DNA from: G963667675 sp964291545 | GTDB lineage: Bacteria > Chloroflexota > Dehalococcoidia > Lucifugimonadales > UBA3495 | Assembly: GCA_964291545.2 (NCBI GenBank) | Contig: OZ219860.1 | Location: forward strand, 558,001 to 622,000 | Direction: 5' to 3' | Length of the DNA: 64,000 nucleotides | Shown here: piece by piece, positions 40,164 to 48,398 of the stretch | Position numbering within the stretch: position 1 is the first letter of the stretch | Layout: every line of letters begins with the position of its first letter | Made by a program: the position numbers and the translations under genes | The notes under the pieces: generated by a model | The model's input: only the letters and a program-made list of their open reading frames with translations | What the model was told of the DNA's origin: nothing | The model's database searches: none

Positions 40164-43100
40164 ATGGATTGGCTAACGCTTAACGGACGCCTCCCCTGGA
40201 CCCTGGCCCCCCTGTTGCTCATCCTCGCCCTTGGCCTTGTCCTCAGGCTGCACGGCTTGAACTGGGACTCCGGTTTCGGCTTCCACCCCGACGAGCGGGA
40301 CATCTACATGCGCTCCGGGTGCATGTTCGACCTCCTCACCGAAGCACCGGGCTGGGAGTCCTGCGGCTACGTCAGGGACCAACCATTGGCCGAGCCCGGA
40401 CTGCCCGGCTTGGGCACATTGCTGGACGCCGACCACAGCCCGCTGAACCCCCATTGGTTCCCCCTGGGCAGCGTCCTCATCTATGTGATGGTCTTTTTCC
40501 GGTCCATCATCGAGCTCTTCGCCGACGTATCCGCCCTGGACATGCGCTACGCCGGCCGCGTACTGTCGGCCCTGGCCGACGTTGGCTCCATCCTCATGGT
40601 TTTCATCCTGGGACGCCGCATGTTCAGTCCAGGCGCGGGCCTGCTGGCGGCGGCCTTCACCGCCGTCGCGGTCATCCACGTACAGAACAGCCACTTCTAC
40701 CGGCCCGAGACCTTCTCGGTGTTCTTCACCCTGGCTGCTTTCTGGGCCATGCTCCGCATGGTCGAAAAGAAGCGCCTGCGGGACTCCGCCCTTCTCGGCC
40801 TGATGGTCGGCCTGGCCCTGGCGCCCAAGGTCAACGTCCTGCCCCTGGTCCTTCCCCTGGCTCTTGCATACTGGTATAGGCTCGCGGACTCCGTCGACGG
40901 ACGCTGGACCCAAATCACCCCCGCCTCGCTGCGCCCTGTGCTTGGCCACGCCGCCGCGGCCGCCCTGGTCGCCGCAGTGGTGTTCTTCATAACCACTCCA
41001 TATGCCCTACTGGACGCGAGGGCATTCGTCGGCGACGTTCTGACCCAGGCTGAAATGGCATCCAACGCCGGCTTGTGGCCCTTCACCGTCCAGTACATCG
41101 ATACGCCGCCCTTCCTGTACCAGCTTCAACAGTCATCCGTCTGGGGACTGGGCCTGCCCCTGGGAGTAGTCGCCTGGCTGGCAATACCCTTCACCGCCGT
41201 GATGCTCTTCCGGAGCCCTGAGACGCGCCGTCATGACCTGCTTCTCCTGGTGTGGGTCGTCCCGACGTTCCTCCTGCTGGAAAGCTTCGAGGTACGGTTT
41301 CAACGCTACGTCTTCCCGCTAATCCCGTTCCTGCTCCTAATGGCCTCCCGCATGTTGCTGTGGCTGGTCGATTGGTCGCGAGGCCTGCAGCCCCCCGGTG
41401 CGCCCGTCCCAGGTTTTCTGGCCCGGTTGAACCTACGACTGCCAAGGCAGGCGTTCCACGACAGAATTTCTGTTCTCCGCGACCGACTACCCGGCATCTC
41501 AGCCCGGTCTGCACCATCGTTCAGGCCCCGTTGGAGTTGGCTGGCCGCAGGCCTGGTGGCCGTTGTGTTGGGCTCGACTTTGTTCTACACCCTGGCCTTC
41601 CAACGGGTATACGCCAACGACCACCCGGCAGTCACTGCCTCCCGGTGGCTGACAGACAATGTGCCTTCCAGGACGCCCATCGTCAGCGACAACCATTGGG
41701 ACGAATTCGTCCCCGGCCTTTACCGCTACGACACCTGGCAATTTCCCGTCTACGACCAGGACACCTTGGAGAAGATGGACAACCTGGCCCTCCGCCTGGC
41801 CCGCTCCGAATACCTGGTGTTTTACAGCCACCGCCCCTACGCCAGCGTAGCCAGGGACCCCGAACGTTTCCCTCTCAGCGTCTCCTACTACCACCGGCTG
41901 TTCGACGGTGATTTGGGCTATCGCCTGGAACGCACCTTCACGTCCTATCCACAACTGGCCGGAGTGGCCTTCCGCGACGACCCGTTTGACGGGTCCGGCC
42001 TGCCCCGGCCTAAGCCGTCGGTACCCGAGGACCTGCCGCCGGTGGTCTTGGACTTGGGTTACGCCGACGACAACGTGGTGGGATACGACCATCCCAGGGT
42101 GCTCCTGTTCCGCAATGTGGAACGCTTACCGTATTCCGACATTCGCTCCATGCTGTCCATCCCGCTGCCTGCATATGCTGCATCACCTGACAGGCAATTG
42201 ATGCTGTCCGATGAGCAACTGGCTGCACAGCAGTCAGGCGGGACATGGTCCGAAATCATCGATCGGGACGGTTGGGTCAACGACGTGCCGGTGCTTGTCT
42301 GGCTGCTGGTGGTCGAGCTGGCATTTCTCTTGTCCCTGCCCCTGTGCATTTTCATATTCCGCCCGCTGCCCGACCGGGGCATTGTCCTGGCGCGGATTCT
42401 GGGCCTCCTGGGCGTCGGCTACGTAGCCTGGCTGGGGGTAAGCCTGGGATGGTTCGACTTTTCCCGCCGCGCGGTCATCGCCGGTTTCCTGGTGGTCGCC
42501 GCACTGTCGTCGTTGGCGCTGCTATTCCGTTGGCGTGAAATTACCGGGTTCCTCCGGCAGGAATGGCGTTTGCTGGTGTCGGCCGAGCTTCTGTTCCTCA
42601 CCGCCTTCCTGGCGTTCGTCGGCATTCGGGCCGCCAACCCGGACCTGTGGCACCCGTTCCTGGGCGGCGAGAAGCCCATGGAGTTCGCCTACTTCAACGC
42701 CGTGATTCGCTCCACCACTCTGCCGCCCTATGACCCCTGGTTTTCCGGCGGGTACCTGAACTACTACTATTGGGGCTATTTCGTCCCCGCCGGATTGGTG
42801 CGCCTGACCGGCATAATCCCCTCAGTAGCCTTCAACCTTGCGGTGCCCCTGTTCTTTGCCCTCACCGTCACCGGGGCCTATTCCCTGGTCTACAACCTCG
42901 CCGAAGGGGTCCGGCGCTCCCGTGTGGTCGCATCATCTGCCGAGAATTCTCCGCCCGACCTGTCGGGGCCCCGCCGCTGGAGAGCGCGCCTGGTAAGCCC
43001 CGTCGGCGCCGGCCTCCTAGCCGCACTGTTCATCGCCGTCATTGGCAACCTGGACGGCCTGGTGCAGTTGCTCCAAGGCGGATGGAGCGTGATATTCCAA

Positions 43101-44759
43101 GGCGACCAGTTCCCGGGCTTCGACTTCTGGCGCAGCAGCAGGATGCTGGACGTTCAGGAGCGGTTCGACCCTGGGCCCCTGGTTTTTTGGCTGCCTGACA
43201 CGGTCCCGGGCGTCTCCGACGTCTCGTTCCACATTACCGAATTCCCCTTCTTCACCTTCCTTTTCGGCGACCTCCACGCTCACATGATGGTCATTCCGTT
43301 TACTTTGCTGGTAATTGGACTGGGTCTAAACCTGGTCGTCGGTCTTAAAGACAACGGAAAGCTTTGGATTGTCGCAGCGGCTGCCGCTTTGGCCGTGGCC
43401 TTGGGCTCCCTATGGGTAATCAACAGTTGGGACTATCCTGCGTATCTAATCCTGGTGACGGCCCTGTTGGCGGTCGCAGTCCACTTCAGGCCCGGCCGCA
43501 TGCCTTCCAGGATATTGCTCTTCGTCGCCCTTGCGGCCGGCGTCTTTGCCGTGAGCCTTCTGGCCTGGCTGCCCTACCACGATTACTACCAGCCCTTTAA
43601 CGCCGGCCTGGATCCCACCAAGTGGCGCACGCCCTTTGACCGCTTCCTGGGAATTCACGGCCTCTTTCTGGTCGTCATCGCCGGCTTCCTGCTCTATACC
43701 GCCCGCCGGACTTTGGTCGCCGCGCTCGGCAGCCGCATCTTGGCAGCCGCCCGCATCGGAACCTATGCCGGGCCACACCTCCTTCCGCCGTTTACCCTTC
43801 TCGCGCTAAGGGTCACTTTGGGACTGGGACTACTGGTAATCGCCCTGTTGGCCGCCGCCGGCTATTGGACCGCCGCGGTGCTCATGGTCTACTTGCTGCT
43901 GGCTGGACTGTCCGCCTGGGAAGTCCTCAATAGCAGCAACCCCGGCCGTCCCTTTGCGTCCGTGCCCATCGTGCTGGTGGCTCTCGCCTTTGCCATCGCC
44001 ATCGGGGTCGACTTCGTCGTCGTTGAAGGCGACATAGGCCGCATGAACACGTTGTTCAAGTACTACCTGGCGGTCTGGGTCTTTCTGGGACTGGCCGCGG
44101 CCTACATGCTTTGGCGCCTATTGGACCAGGGACTATTCGACGGCCGTCTTCGGTGGCTGGGCGCAGCGTGGATGACTGTCGTGGCCCTGCTGGTCTGCTC
44201 AAGCCTGATTTACACCGTGTGGGGCACCAAGGACCGGCTTGGCGTTCGTTTCAATCCCACCCCGCTTACCCTGGATGGCGCCGCCTACCTGGACCCTGCG
44301 GTCCATCAACTGCGCTACGGCGAAGATCTGCCGCCCATTGAACTGAAGTGGGACGCCGCCGCCATCCGCTGGCTGCAGGACAATGTCTCCGGCTCGCCAG
44401 TGATCCTGGAGGCCCATGACTTCGAATACACCTGGAATGGCCGCATCTCCACCTACACCGGCCTCCCCGCCGTGTTGGGCTGGCCCTGGCACCAGATGCA
44501 GCAGCGTTGGGACTATCAAGAAACGGTTGCCGACCGCGCCGCAGACGTCAGGCTGATATACAGCACCCCCGACAGCGACCTGGCTCTGGCATTGCTGCGA
44601 AACTACGGCGTCGAGTATGTAGTCGTCGGCGAGTTGGAGCGCCGCTATTACTCCGAGGTTGGACTACAAAAGTTCGACGATCTTACTGCACAAGGGATGA
44701 TGCGCTTGGTTCACCGCAACCAGGGAGCGTCCATCTACCAGGTCGGCGGCCCTCCTTGA
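40164..44759 (+). CDS. Giant membrane protein: GT39-like half fused to DUF2298 half
   Basis: 1531 residues. Residues 1-700 form a GT-C glycosyltransferase-like half: WDSGFGFHPDERDIYMRSG (acidic loop pair DE), several helices, then a soluble region WLTDNVPSRTPIVSDNHWDEF. Residues from about 705 are a DUF2298 domain: PLPDRGIVLARILG, GGEKPMEFAYFNAV, YLNYYYWGYFVPAG, IPSVAFNLAVPLFFALT, DLHAHMMVIPF and a soluble end with AIRWLQDNVSGSPVILEA. The separate genes at 1-4693 encode the same two families adjacently, so this is a fused counterpart with the order reversed. Start ATG 40164 lies 152 bp after gap. The function is probably envelope glycosylation; the substrate is unknown. Confidence 0.88.
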   Translation: MDWLTLNGRLPWTLAPLLLILALGLVLRLHGLNWDSGFGFHPDERDIYMRSGCMFDLLTEAPGWESCGYVRDQPLAEPGLPGLGTLLDADHSPLNPHWFPLGSVLIYVMVFFRSIIELFADVSALDMRYAGRVLSALADVGSILMVFILGRRMFSPGAGLLAAAFTAVAVIHVQNSHFYRPETFSVFFTLAAFWAMLRMVEKKRLRDSALLGLMVGLALAPKVNVLPLVLPLALAYWYRLADSVDGRWTQITPASLRPVLGHAAAAALVAAVVFFITTPYALLDARAFVGDVLTQAEMASNAGLWPFTVQYIDTPPFLYQLQQSSVWGLGLPLGVVAWLAIPFTAVMLFRSPETRRHDLLLLVWVVPTFLLLESFEVRFQRYVFPLIPFLLLMASRMLLWLVDWSRGLQPPGAPVPGFLARLNLRLPRQAFHDRISVLRDRLPGISARSAPSFRPRWSWLAAGLVAVVLGSTLFYTLAFQRVYANDHPAVTASRWLTDNVPSRTPIVSDNHWDEFVPGLYRYDTWQFPVYDQDTLEKMDNLALRLARSEYLVFYSHRPYASVARDPERFPLSVSYYHRLFDGDLGYRLERTFTSYPQLAGVAFRDDPFDGSGLPRPKPSVPEDLPPVVLDLGYADDNVVGYDHPRVLLFRNVERLPYSDIRSMLSIPLPAYAASPDRQLMLSDEQLAAQQSGGTWSEIIDRDGWVNDVPVLVWLLVVELAFLLSLPLCIFIFRPLPDRGIVLARILGLLGVGYVAWLGVSLGWFDFSRRAVIAGFLVVAALSSLALLFRWREITGFLRQEWRLLVSAELLFLTAFLAFVGIRAANPDLWHPFLGGEKPMEFAYFNAVIRSTTLPPYDPWFSGGYLNYYYWGYFVPAGLVRLTGIIPSVAFNLAVPLFFALTVTGAYSLVYNLAEGVRRSRVVASSAENSPPDLSGPRRWRARLVSPVGAGLLAALFIAVIGNLDGLVQLLQGGWSVIFQGDQFPGFDFWRSSRMLDVQERFDPGPLVFWLPDTVPGVSDVSFHITEFPFFTFLFGDLHAHMMVIPFTLLVIGLGLNLVVGLKDNGKLWIVAAAAALAVALGSLWVINSWDYPAYLILVTALLAVAVHFRPGRMPSRILLFVALAAGVFAVSLLAWLPYHDYYQPFNAGLDPTKWRTPFDRFLGIHGLFLVVIAGFLLYTARRTLVAALGSRILAAARIGTYAGPHLLPPFTLLALRVTLGLGLLVIALLAAAGYWTAAVLMVYLLLAGLSAWEVLNSSNPGRPFASVPIVLVALAFAIAIGVDFVVVEGDIGRMNTLFKYYLAVWVFLGLAAAYMLWRLLDQGLFDGRLRWLGAAWMTVVALLVCSSLIYTVWGTKDRLGVRFNPTPLTLDGAAYLDPAVHQLRYGEDLPPIELKWDAAAIRWLQDNVSGSPVILEAHDFEYTWNGRISTYTGLPAVLGWPWHQMQQRWDYQETVADRAADVRLIYSTPDSDLALALLRNYGVEYVVVGELERRYYSEVGLQKFDDLTAQGMMRLVHRNQGASIYQVGGPP

Positions 44760-44834
44760 GTCGGCCCCTTACTTCTCCGTGGACTATCCCGTCGCTATTT
44801 ACATAAAAGTCGTAACAATACTGACAAAAGGCCG

Positions 44835-44863
44835 TTGACATAACCGCCCTAATTTGCTTTAAT
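44835..44863 (+). promoter_or_regulatory. Strong promoter in an AT-rich island between convergent genes
   Basis: Perfect TTGACA (44835-44840), a 17-bp spacer and TTTAAT (44858-44863; TAATAT with a 19-bp spacer is an alternative). The leader contains a hairpin AGTCTT-AATAA-AAGACT (44883-44899). It points towards the tiny frame at 44969. Confidence 0.6.
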
Positions 44864-44968
44864 ATAGTCACCGGTTAAAAATAGTCTTAATAAAAGACTA
44901 ATCGAAATCTTAACAATTTTGGGGCGTGTGTCTGGCCCGATAACAGGCGCAGCAAATTAAGAAGGCAA

Positions 44969-45052
44969 ATGGGCTCTGGGGCTAAGAAAAGGGGTCAATC
45001 CGGGTGGTTGTGTCCCTTGTGCGGTGAAAGATTGTCCCCCCGTAGTAACTGA
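44969..45052 (+). CDS. Candidate 27-residue zinc-knuckle micro-protein
   Basis: The frame reads MGSGAKKRGQSG, then WLCPLCGERLSPRSN and a stop. AAGAAGG lies just upstream of the ATG. The CPLCGE knuckle is the form found in half zinc ribbons, so the protein might dimerise around zinc. A strong promoter at 44835 has no other gene to serve in the plus direction. The alternative is that the transcript is a non-coding RNA. It is too short for any family assignment. Confidence 0.4.
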   Translation: MGSGAKKRGQSGWLCPLCGERLSPRSN

Positions 45053-45158
45053 GCCCGAGCCTGCTGGCCCTCCTCGGTCCCGCCGAGCTGTCAATGGGTG
45101 TAGTGGTGATGTGCAGCGGAAACTTGGCGGTGGTTACCCGGGAGGGCCAGCCTCATTT

Positions 45159-45992
45159 TCACCCACTTTCGTCCCACCTGGGATAAGACCCCAGAACTTT
45201 GATCATGCTCACCGATTCCCGCAGGGCGGCTATCGCCTCTTTCACCCCCGGGTCCTGTCGGTGTCCGGCGCAGTCTATCAGGAATATATAGTCGCCCAGC
45301 GACTGCTTTGTGGGCCGCGACTCGATCTTCAACAGGTTGATGTTCCTGGTGGCGAACTCGCCCATCGTCCGGTACAGCAATCCCGGAGCGTCCTCCCGGT
45401 AAGAAAAACAGATTGACGTTTTATCCTTGCCCGTTGGTGGGTGGTCCTGACGCGCCAACACTGCGAACCGGGTGACGTTGTTTGGCGAGTCCTGCACTTT
45501 TCGCCCGATGATTTCCGCGTTGTACAGCTCCGCCGCCCGCCTCGGCGCTATCGCCGCCGCTCCCACGGCGCTGCTCTGCATGTCCGCCACCGCCGCCGAG
45601 TTGCTCAACGACGCCATCTGCTGCGCTTTTGGTAGGCACCGTTCCAGGAACTCCCTGCATTGGGCCAACGACTGGGGGTGGGAATACACCACCTCGATGT
45701 CAGCCAGCTTGACGCCAGGGTTAACCATCAGGTAATGGTCTATGGGCAGTAGCACTTCCTGGAAAATGGAAAGCTGCGACTCTTGGATCAGCAGGTCCAG
45801 CGTAAATGTAACTGACCCCTCCAGGCTGTTCTCAATGGGGACTATCCCCTCTTCGGTGATTTCCGATGACACTGCCAGCCCTATAGCGCCGATTGTCGGG
45901 AACGGCTCCAGCTCCGCTGTGGGGTCGTAGAGTAAAGCCGCTTCTTCCGTGTAGGTCCCGGCCGGCCCCAGATACGCCAGACGCTTGGGCAT
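45159..45992 (-). CDS. pheA: Prephenate dehydratase with ACT domain
   Basis: 277 residues. Converts prephenate to phenylpyruvate in phenylalanine synthesis. LAYLGPAGTYTEEAAL, VPIENSLEGSVTFTLDLL, VYSHPQSLAQC and SPNNVTRFAVLA are catalytic-domain motifs; the ACT regulatory domain begins at about 190 with GLLYRTMGEFATRNINLLKIESRP, giving Phe feedback control. No chorismate mutase domain is attached. ATG 45992 overlaps the stop of the trkA-like gene by one base, so pheA is the last gene of the potassium-uptake cluster. Confidence 0.96.
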   Translation of the reverse strand: MPKRLAYLGPAGTYTEEAALLYDPTAELEPFPTIGAIGLAVSSEITEEGIVPIENSLEGSVTFTLDLLIQESQLSIFQEVLLPIDHYLMVNPGVKLADIEVVYSHPQSLAQCREFLERCLPKAQQMASLSNSAAVADMQSSAVGAAAIAPRRAAELYNAEIIGRKVQDSPNNVTRFAVLARQDHPPTGKDKTSICFSYREDAPGLLYRTMGEFATRNINLLKIESRPTKQSLGDYIFLIDCAGHRQDPGVKEAIAALRESVSMIKVLGSYPRWDESG

Positions 45993-46654
45993 TACTCCAC
46001 CTCGGTAAGGATGTCGTACAACGTCTGTTCGTCGTTGGTCTGCGTCACCGCAACCAGTTCGTCCTCCGCTTCCAGCATCAATGCGCCGTTCGGCAACTCC
46101 ACCCTGTCCTTCTTCACCACCAGGGCTATCATGCTGTTGGGCGGCAACTCCACGTCCCGCAGCCGTTTCCCCACTACCCTCGCGCCTTCCGGGACGGACA
46201 CGCTGACCAGTTCTCTTCCCGGCGCCTGCAGGTTCATCAGGTGCACGAAAGGCCGGCCTGGGACGCCTTCCTCGAAGCTTAACAGGATTTGGTGAATTTC
46301 GTTCACCACCACGTCCACTCCCAGTATGTGAAACAGAGGTTCGTTCTTGGGGTCTTTCACCAGCACCATGGTTCGGGGGACCTGGAAAACGTGCTTGGCG
46401 ATCTGGCATATCACCAGGTTTGTCTCATCCCTACCGGTAACCGCCACCACCGCGTCGGCTCTGGTTACTCCGGCCCGCTTCAGCGTCTGCTCGTCGGTGC
46501 CGTCCCCGGCAAACGCCACGCTGCCTAGTTCGTCCGCCAGAATCCGATGCCTGGCCGGGTTCTTCTCGACAACCGCCACCTCATGCTCCGACGCCAGCAG
46601 GGCCTTGGACAGGTGGTACCCGGCCTCGCTGCACCCCACAATCAAAAAATACAT
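45992..46654 (-). CDS. trkA: TrkA-type potassium channel regulator with TrkA-N and TrkA-C domains
   Basis: 220 residues. The N-terminal NAD-binding fold starts FLIVGCSEAGYHLSKALL and has an acidic VVEKN at the end of strand 2; GDGTDEQTLKRAGV is typical of RCK/KTN domains. Residues 140-215 form a TrkA-C domain (VPEGARVVGKRLRDVELP). It gates the TrkH-type channel encoded upstream in response to nucleotides. It lies 12 bp after the shorter KTN gene and one base over pheA. Confidence 0.92.
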   Translation of the reverse strand: MYFLIVGCSEAGYHLSKALLASEHEVAVVEKNPARHRILADELGSVAFAGDGTDEQTLKRAGVTRADAVVAVTGRDETNLVICQIAKHVFQVPRTMVLVKDPKNEPLFHILGVDVVVNEIHQILLSFEEGVPGRPFVHLMNLQAPGRELVSVSVPEGARVVGKRLRDVELPPNSMIALVVKKDRVELPNGALMLEAEDELVAVTQTNDEQTLYDILTEVE

Positions 46655-46666
46655 TGGTCTCTCTAA

Positions 46667-47068
46667 CTAGGTTTCTATTTGTTGCCGGATGTCTTGCATC
46701 AGCCCGAACGAAAAACCGACCACGTTCAACTGCAGTCCCGAATAGAGCACCTGCAGCCGCGGGTCGTTTATCTGGCAAATCACCTTGGGCACGTTGAAGA
46801 TGTGCTCCGCCGATTGTGCCGCCAGGACGTTCCAATGATCGTCGTTGGACAGCGCCAGGAACAACTCCGCGCCCTCGATGCCTCCCATTCGCAGGTAGTC
46901 CTGCATCATGGGCTCCGCCATCCATATGACCCGTACCTGGGAGCTGTCTTCGAGCTGCGCCAAGCCTTCCCAGTCCTCTGCCAGCACGGTAACCTTGCGA
47001 CCCTCTTGGGCCAGTTCCGGCGCCAGGTTCCTGGTCAACTGGTTGCAGCCGAGTATCAGTGTGTTCAT
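46667..47068 (-). CDS. Short KTN/TrkA-N domain protein without TrkA-C, degenerate nucleotide motif
   Basis: 133 residues, TrkA-N only: MNTLILGCNQLTRNLAPELA, VTVLAEDWEG, then FLALSNDDHWNVLAAQSAEHIF and VPKVICQINDP. In the dinucleotide-binding turn the third Gly of GxGxxG is replaced (GCNQLT), unlike its neighbours (GCSEAG, GVSRFG), so nucleotide binding may be lost. It could form mixed octameric rings with the two full TrkA proteins (inference from KTN biology). Confidence 0.85.
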   Translation of the reverse strand: MNTLILGCNQLTRNLAPELAQEGRKVTVLAEDWEGLAQLEDSSQVRVIWMAEPMMQDYLRMGGIEGAELFLALSNDDHWNVLAAQSAEHIFNVPKVICQINDPRLQVLYSGLQLNVVGFSFGLMQDIRQQIET

Positions 47069-47176
47069 CGCCTGGTTACCGTCCCCATCGCGCCGGCGAC
47101 TCCACCGTCCGCGGCCCGGACGGGCCGCGCTGCATTCGCCCGGTTGATGCTGCCGTTATTTCCATTCCCGTCGCCG

Positions 47177-47632
47177 CTATCTTTTGCTGGGCCCCGCGGC
47201 TTGGGCAGACTGACGCCACAGTATCATCTGGCAGGAGGTGTTGCGGAAGATATATTCCGCCGTCGGCCCCATGTCCCATGAACCCAGCCTCCGCTTGTAT
47301 GGTATTCCCAGGACTATCAGGTCCGCGCGCCGGTTCTCTGCCTCCATCACGATGGCCGGACCCGGCTGCCGGGCCCGTAAGCACGTCGCCTGCAGGCCCC
47401 GGTACTTTTCTTTGGACGCGATCTCTTCGACCCGGCGTAGAATCTTTTCGCCCCGGTCGATGTCCGCCCTTATCTCCGCTTCCAGCGGCAACCCCAGGGG
47501 CACCTCAACGACGTACACCGCGTGGAGCTCCGCCTTGAATTCCCGCGCCGCGCGGCATCCCCACCGGAATGCTAGTTCGCTTATCTCGCTCCCGTTCACC
47601 GGAACGAGCATGCGCCTCGCGTCTATCCGCAT
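47177..47632 (-). CDS. Universal stress protein (UspA family)
   Basis: 151 residues. Begins RRMLVPVNGSEISELAFRWGC, the UspA start, and ends with ADLIVLGIPYKRRLGSWDMG, TAEYIFRNTSCQMILW, close to the family GxxGS...V..V pattern. The ATP-binding Gly pattern is partly changed. Its position between TrkA-type genes suggests it modulates potassium transport, as Usp domains do in KdpD and some transporters (established for KdpD, inferred here). Confidence 0.88.
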   Translation of the reverse strand: MRIDARRMLVPVNGSEISELAFRWGCRAAREFKAELHAVYVVEVPLGLPLEAEIRADIDRGEKILRRVEEIASKEKYRGLQATCLRARQPGPAIVMEAENRRADLIVLGIPYKRRLGSWDMGPTAEYIFRNTSCQMILWRQSAQAAGPSKR

Positions 47633-47681
47633 TTTACGGTTTGTACCTCAGGCCTCATTTGGGGCGTGAGTCGATGCGGCG

Positions 47682-48386
47682 CTATACCGCCGTCGCCGCG
47701 GGCGCAGGCGGCGGCAACTCTTGGGCCGCATCGTTCAACTGGCGAATCTGATAGTTGCTCCCGGCGACAATCAGCACGTCGCCGGCCTGGATCCGCTCGT
47801 CTTTGGCCGGGTGCAGAAATGAACTGCGGCCCCGCCGGATAGCCAGCAGGGACACCCTTTGATTGTCCTGCGCCCCGGCCAGCCCCACTTCCTCCAGGGT
47901 GTGGCCGATCATCCCCTCCGGCGGCTGTATCTTGCTGATTCCGTAGTTGGGCAGAAGCGGCATGTGGTCCATCACACCCGGGTCGAACCCGATGTGCGCC
48001 GTTCTCCAGGCGCTCTCCAACTCCGGGTAAACTACCCTGTCCGCCCCCACTTTTTCCAACGTTGAGCCGTGCAGTTCGTCGGCGGCCCGGGCGATGACGT
48101 ACGGCACCCCGATGCTCTTAAGCAGCACCGTAATCATGATGCTGGCCTGGACGTTCTCTCCGGCCAGCGCCACCACTGCCACGTCGAAGTCCGCCACGTC
48201 CAGTTGGCTCAGGACCGCCTCGCTGGATGCATCGGCGCGTACGGCATAGGTCACGTGGCCCGACAGGTCCTGGACCTTTGCCTCGTCCGTGTCTATCGCC
48301 AATACGTCGTGGCCCGATTGGTACAACTCCCTGGCCACCGCCGCTCCAAAGCGGGACACCCCGATGACGCAAACCTGCTTCTTCAT
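47682..48386 (-). CDS. ktrA: KtrA/TrkA-type potassium uptake regulator
   Basis: 234 residues. KTN domain: VCVIGVSRFGAAVARELYQSGHDVLAID (GxSxxG), ADASSEAVLSQLDV, VPYVIARAADELHGSTLEKVGADRVVYPE. Then a TrkA-C domain with PAKDERIQAGDVLIVAGS. It ends in a Pro/Ala tail. It directly follows the TrkH/KtrB channel gene (12 bp), the usual ktrBA order. Confidence 0.94.
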   Translation of the reverse strand: MKKQVCVIGVSRFGAAVARELYQSGHDVLAIDTDEAKVQDLSGHVTYAVRADASSEAVLSQLDVADFDVAVVALAGENVQASIMITVLLKSIGVPYVIARAADELHGSTLEKVGADRVVYPELESAWRTAHIGFDPGVMDHMPLLPNYGISKIQPPEGMIGHTLEEVGLAGAQDNQRVSLLAIRRGRSSFLHPAKDERIQAGDVLIVAGSNYQIRQLNDAAQELPPPAPAATAV

Positions 48387-48398
48387 GCCGGCCCTCCG

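Noticed and set aside
44865..45158. Known structured RNA (SRP RNA, tmRNA, RNase P, common riboswitches) in the AT-rich island
   Set aside because: None of the conserved cores of these RNAs could be found; kept only as an unknown transcript.
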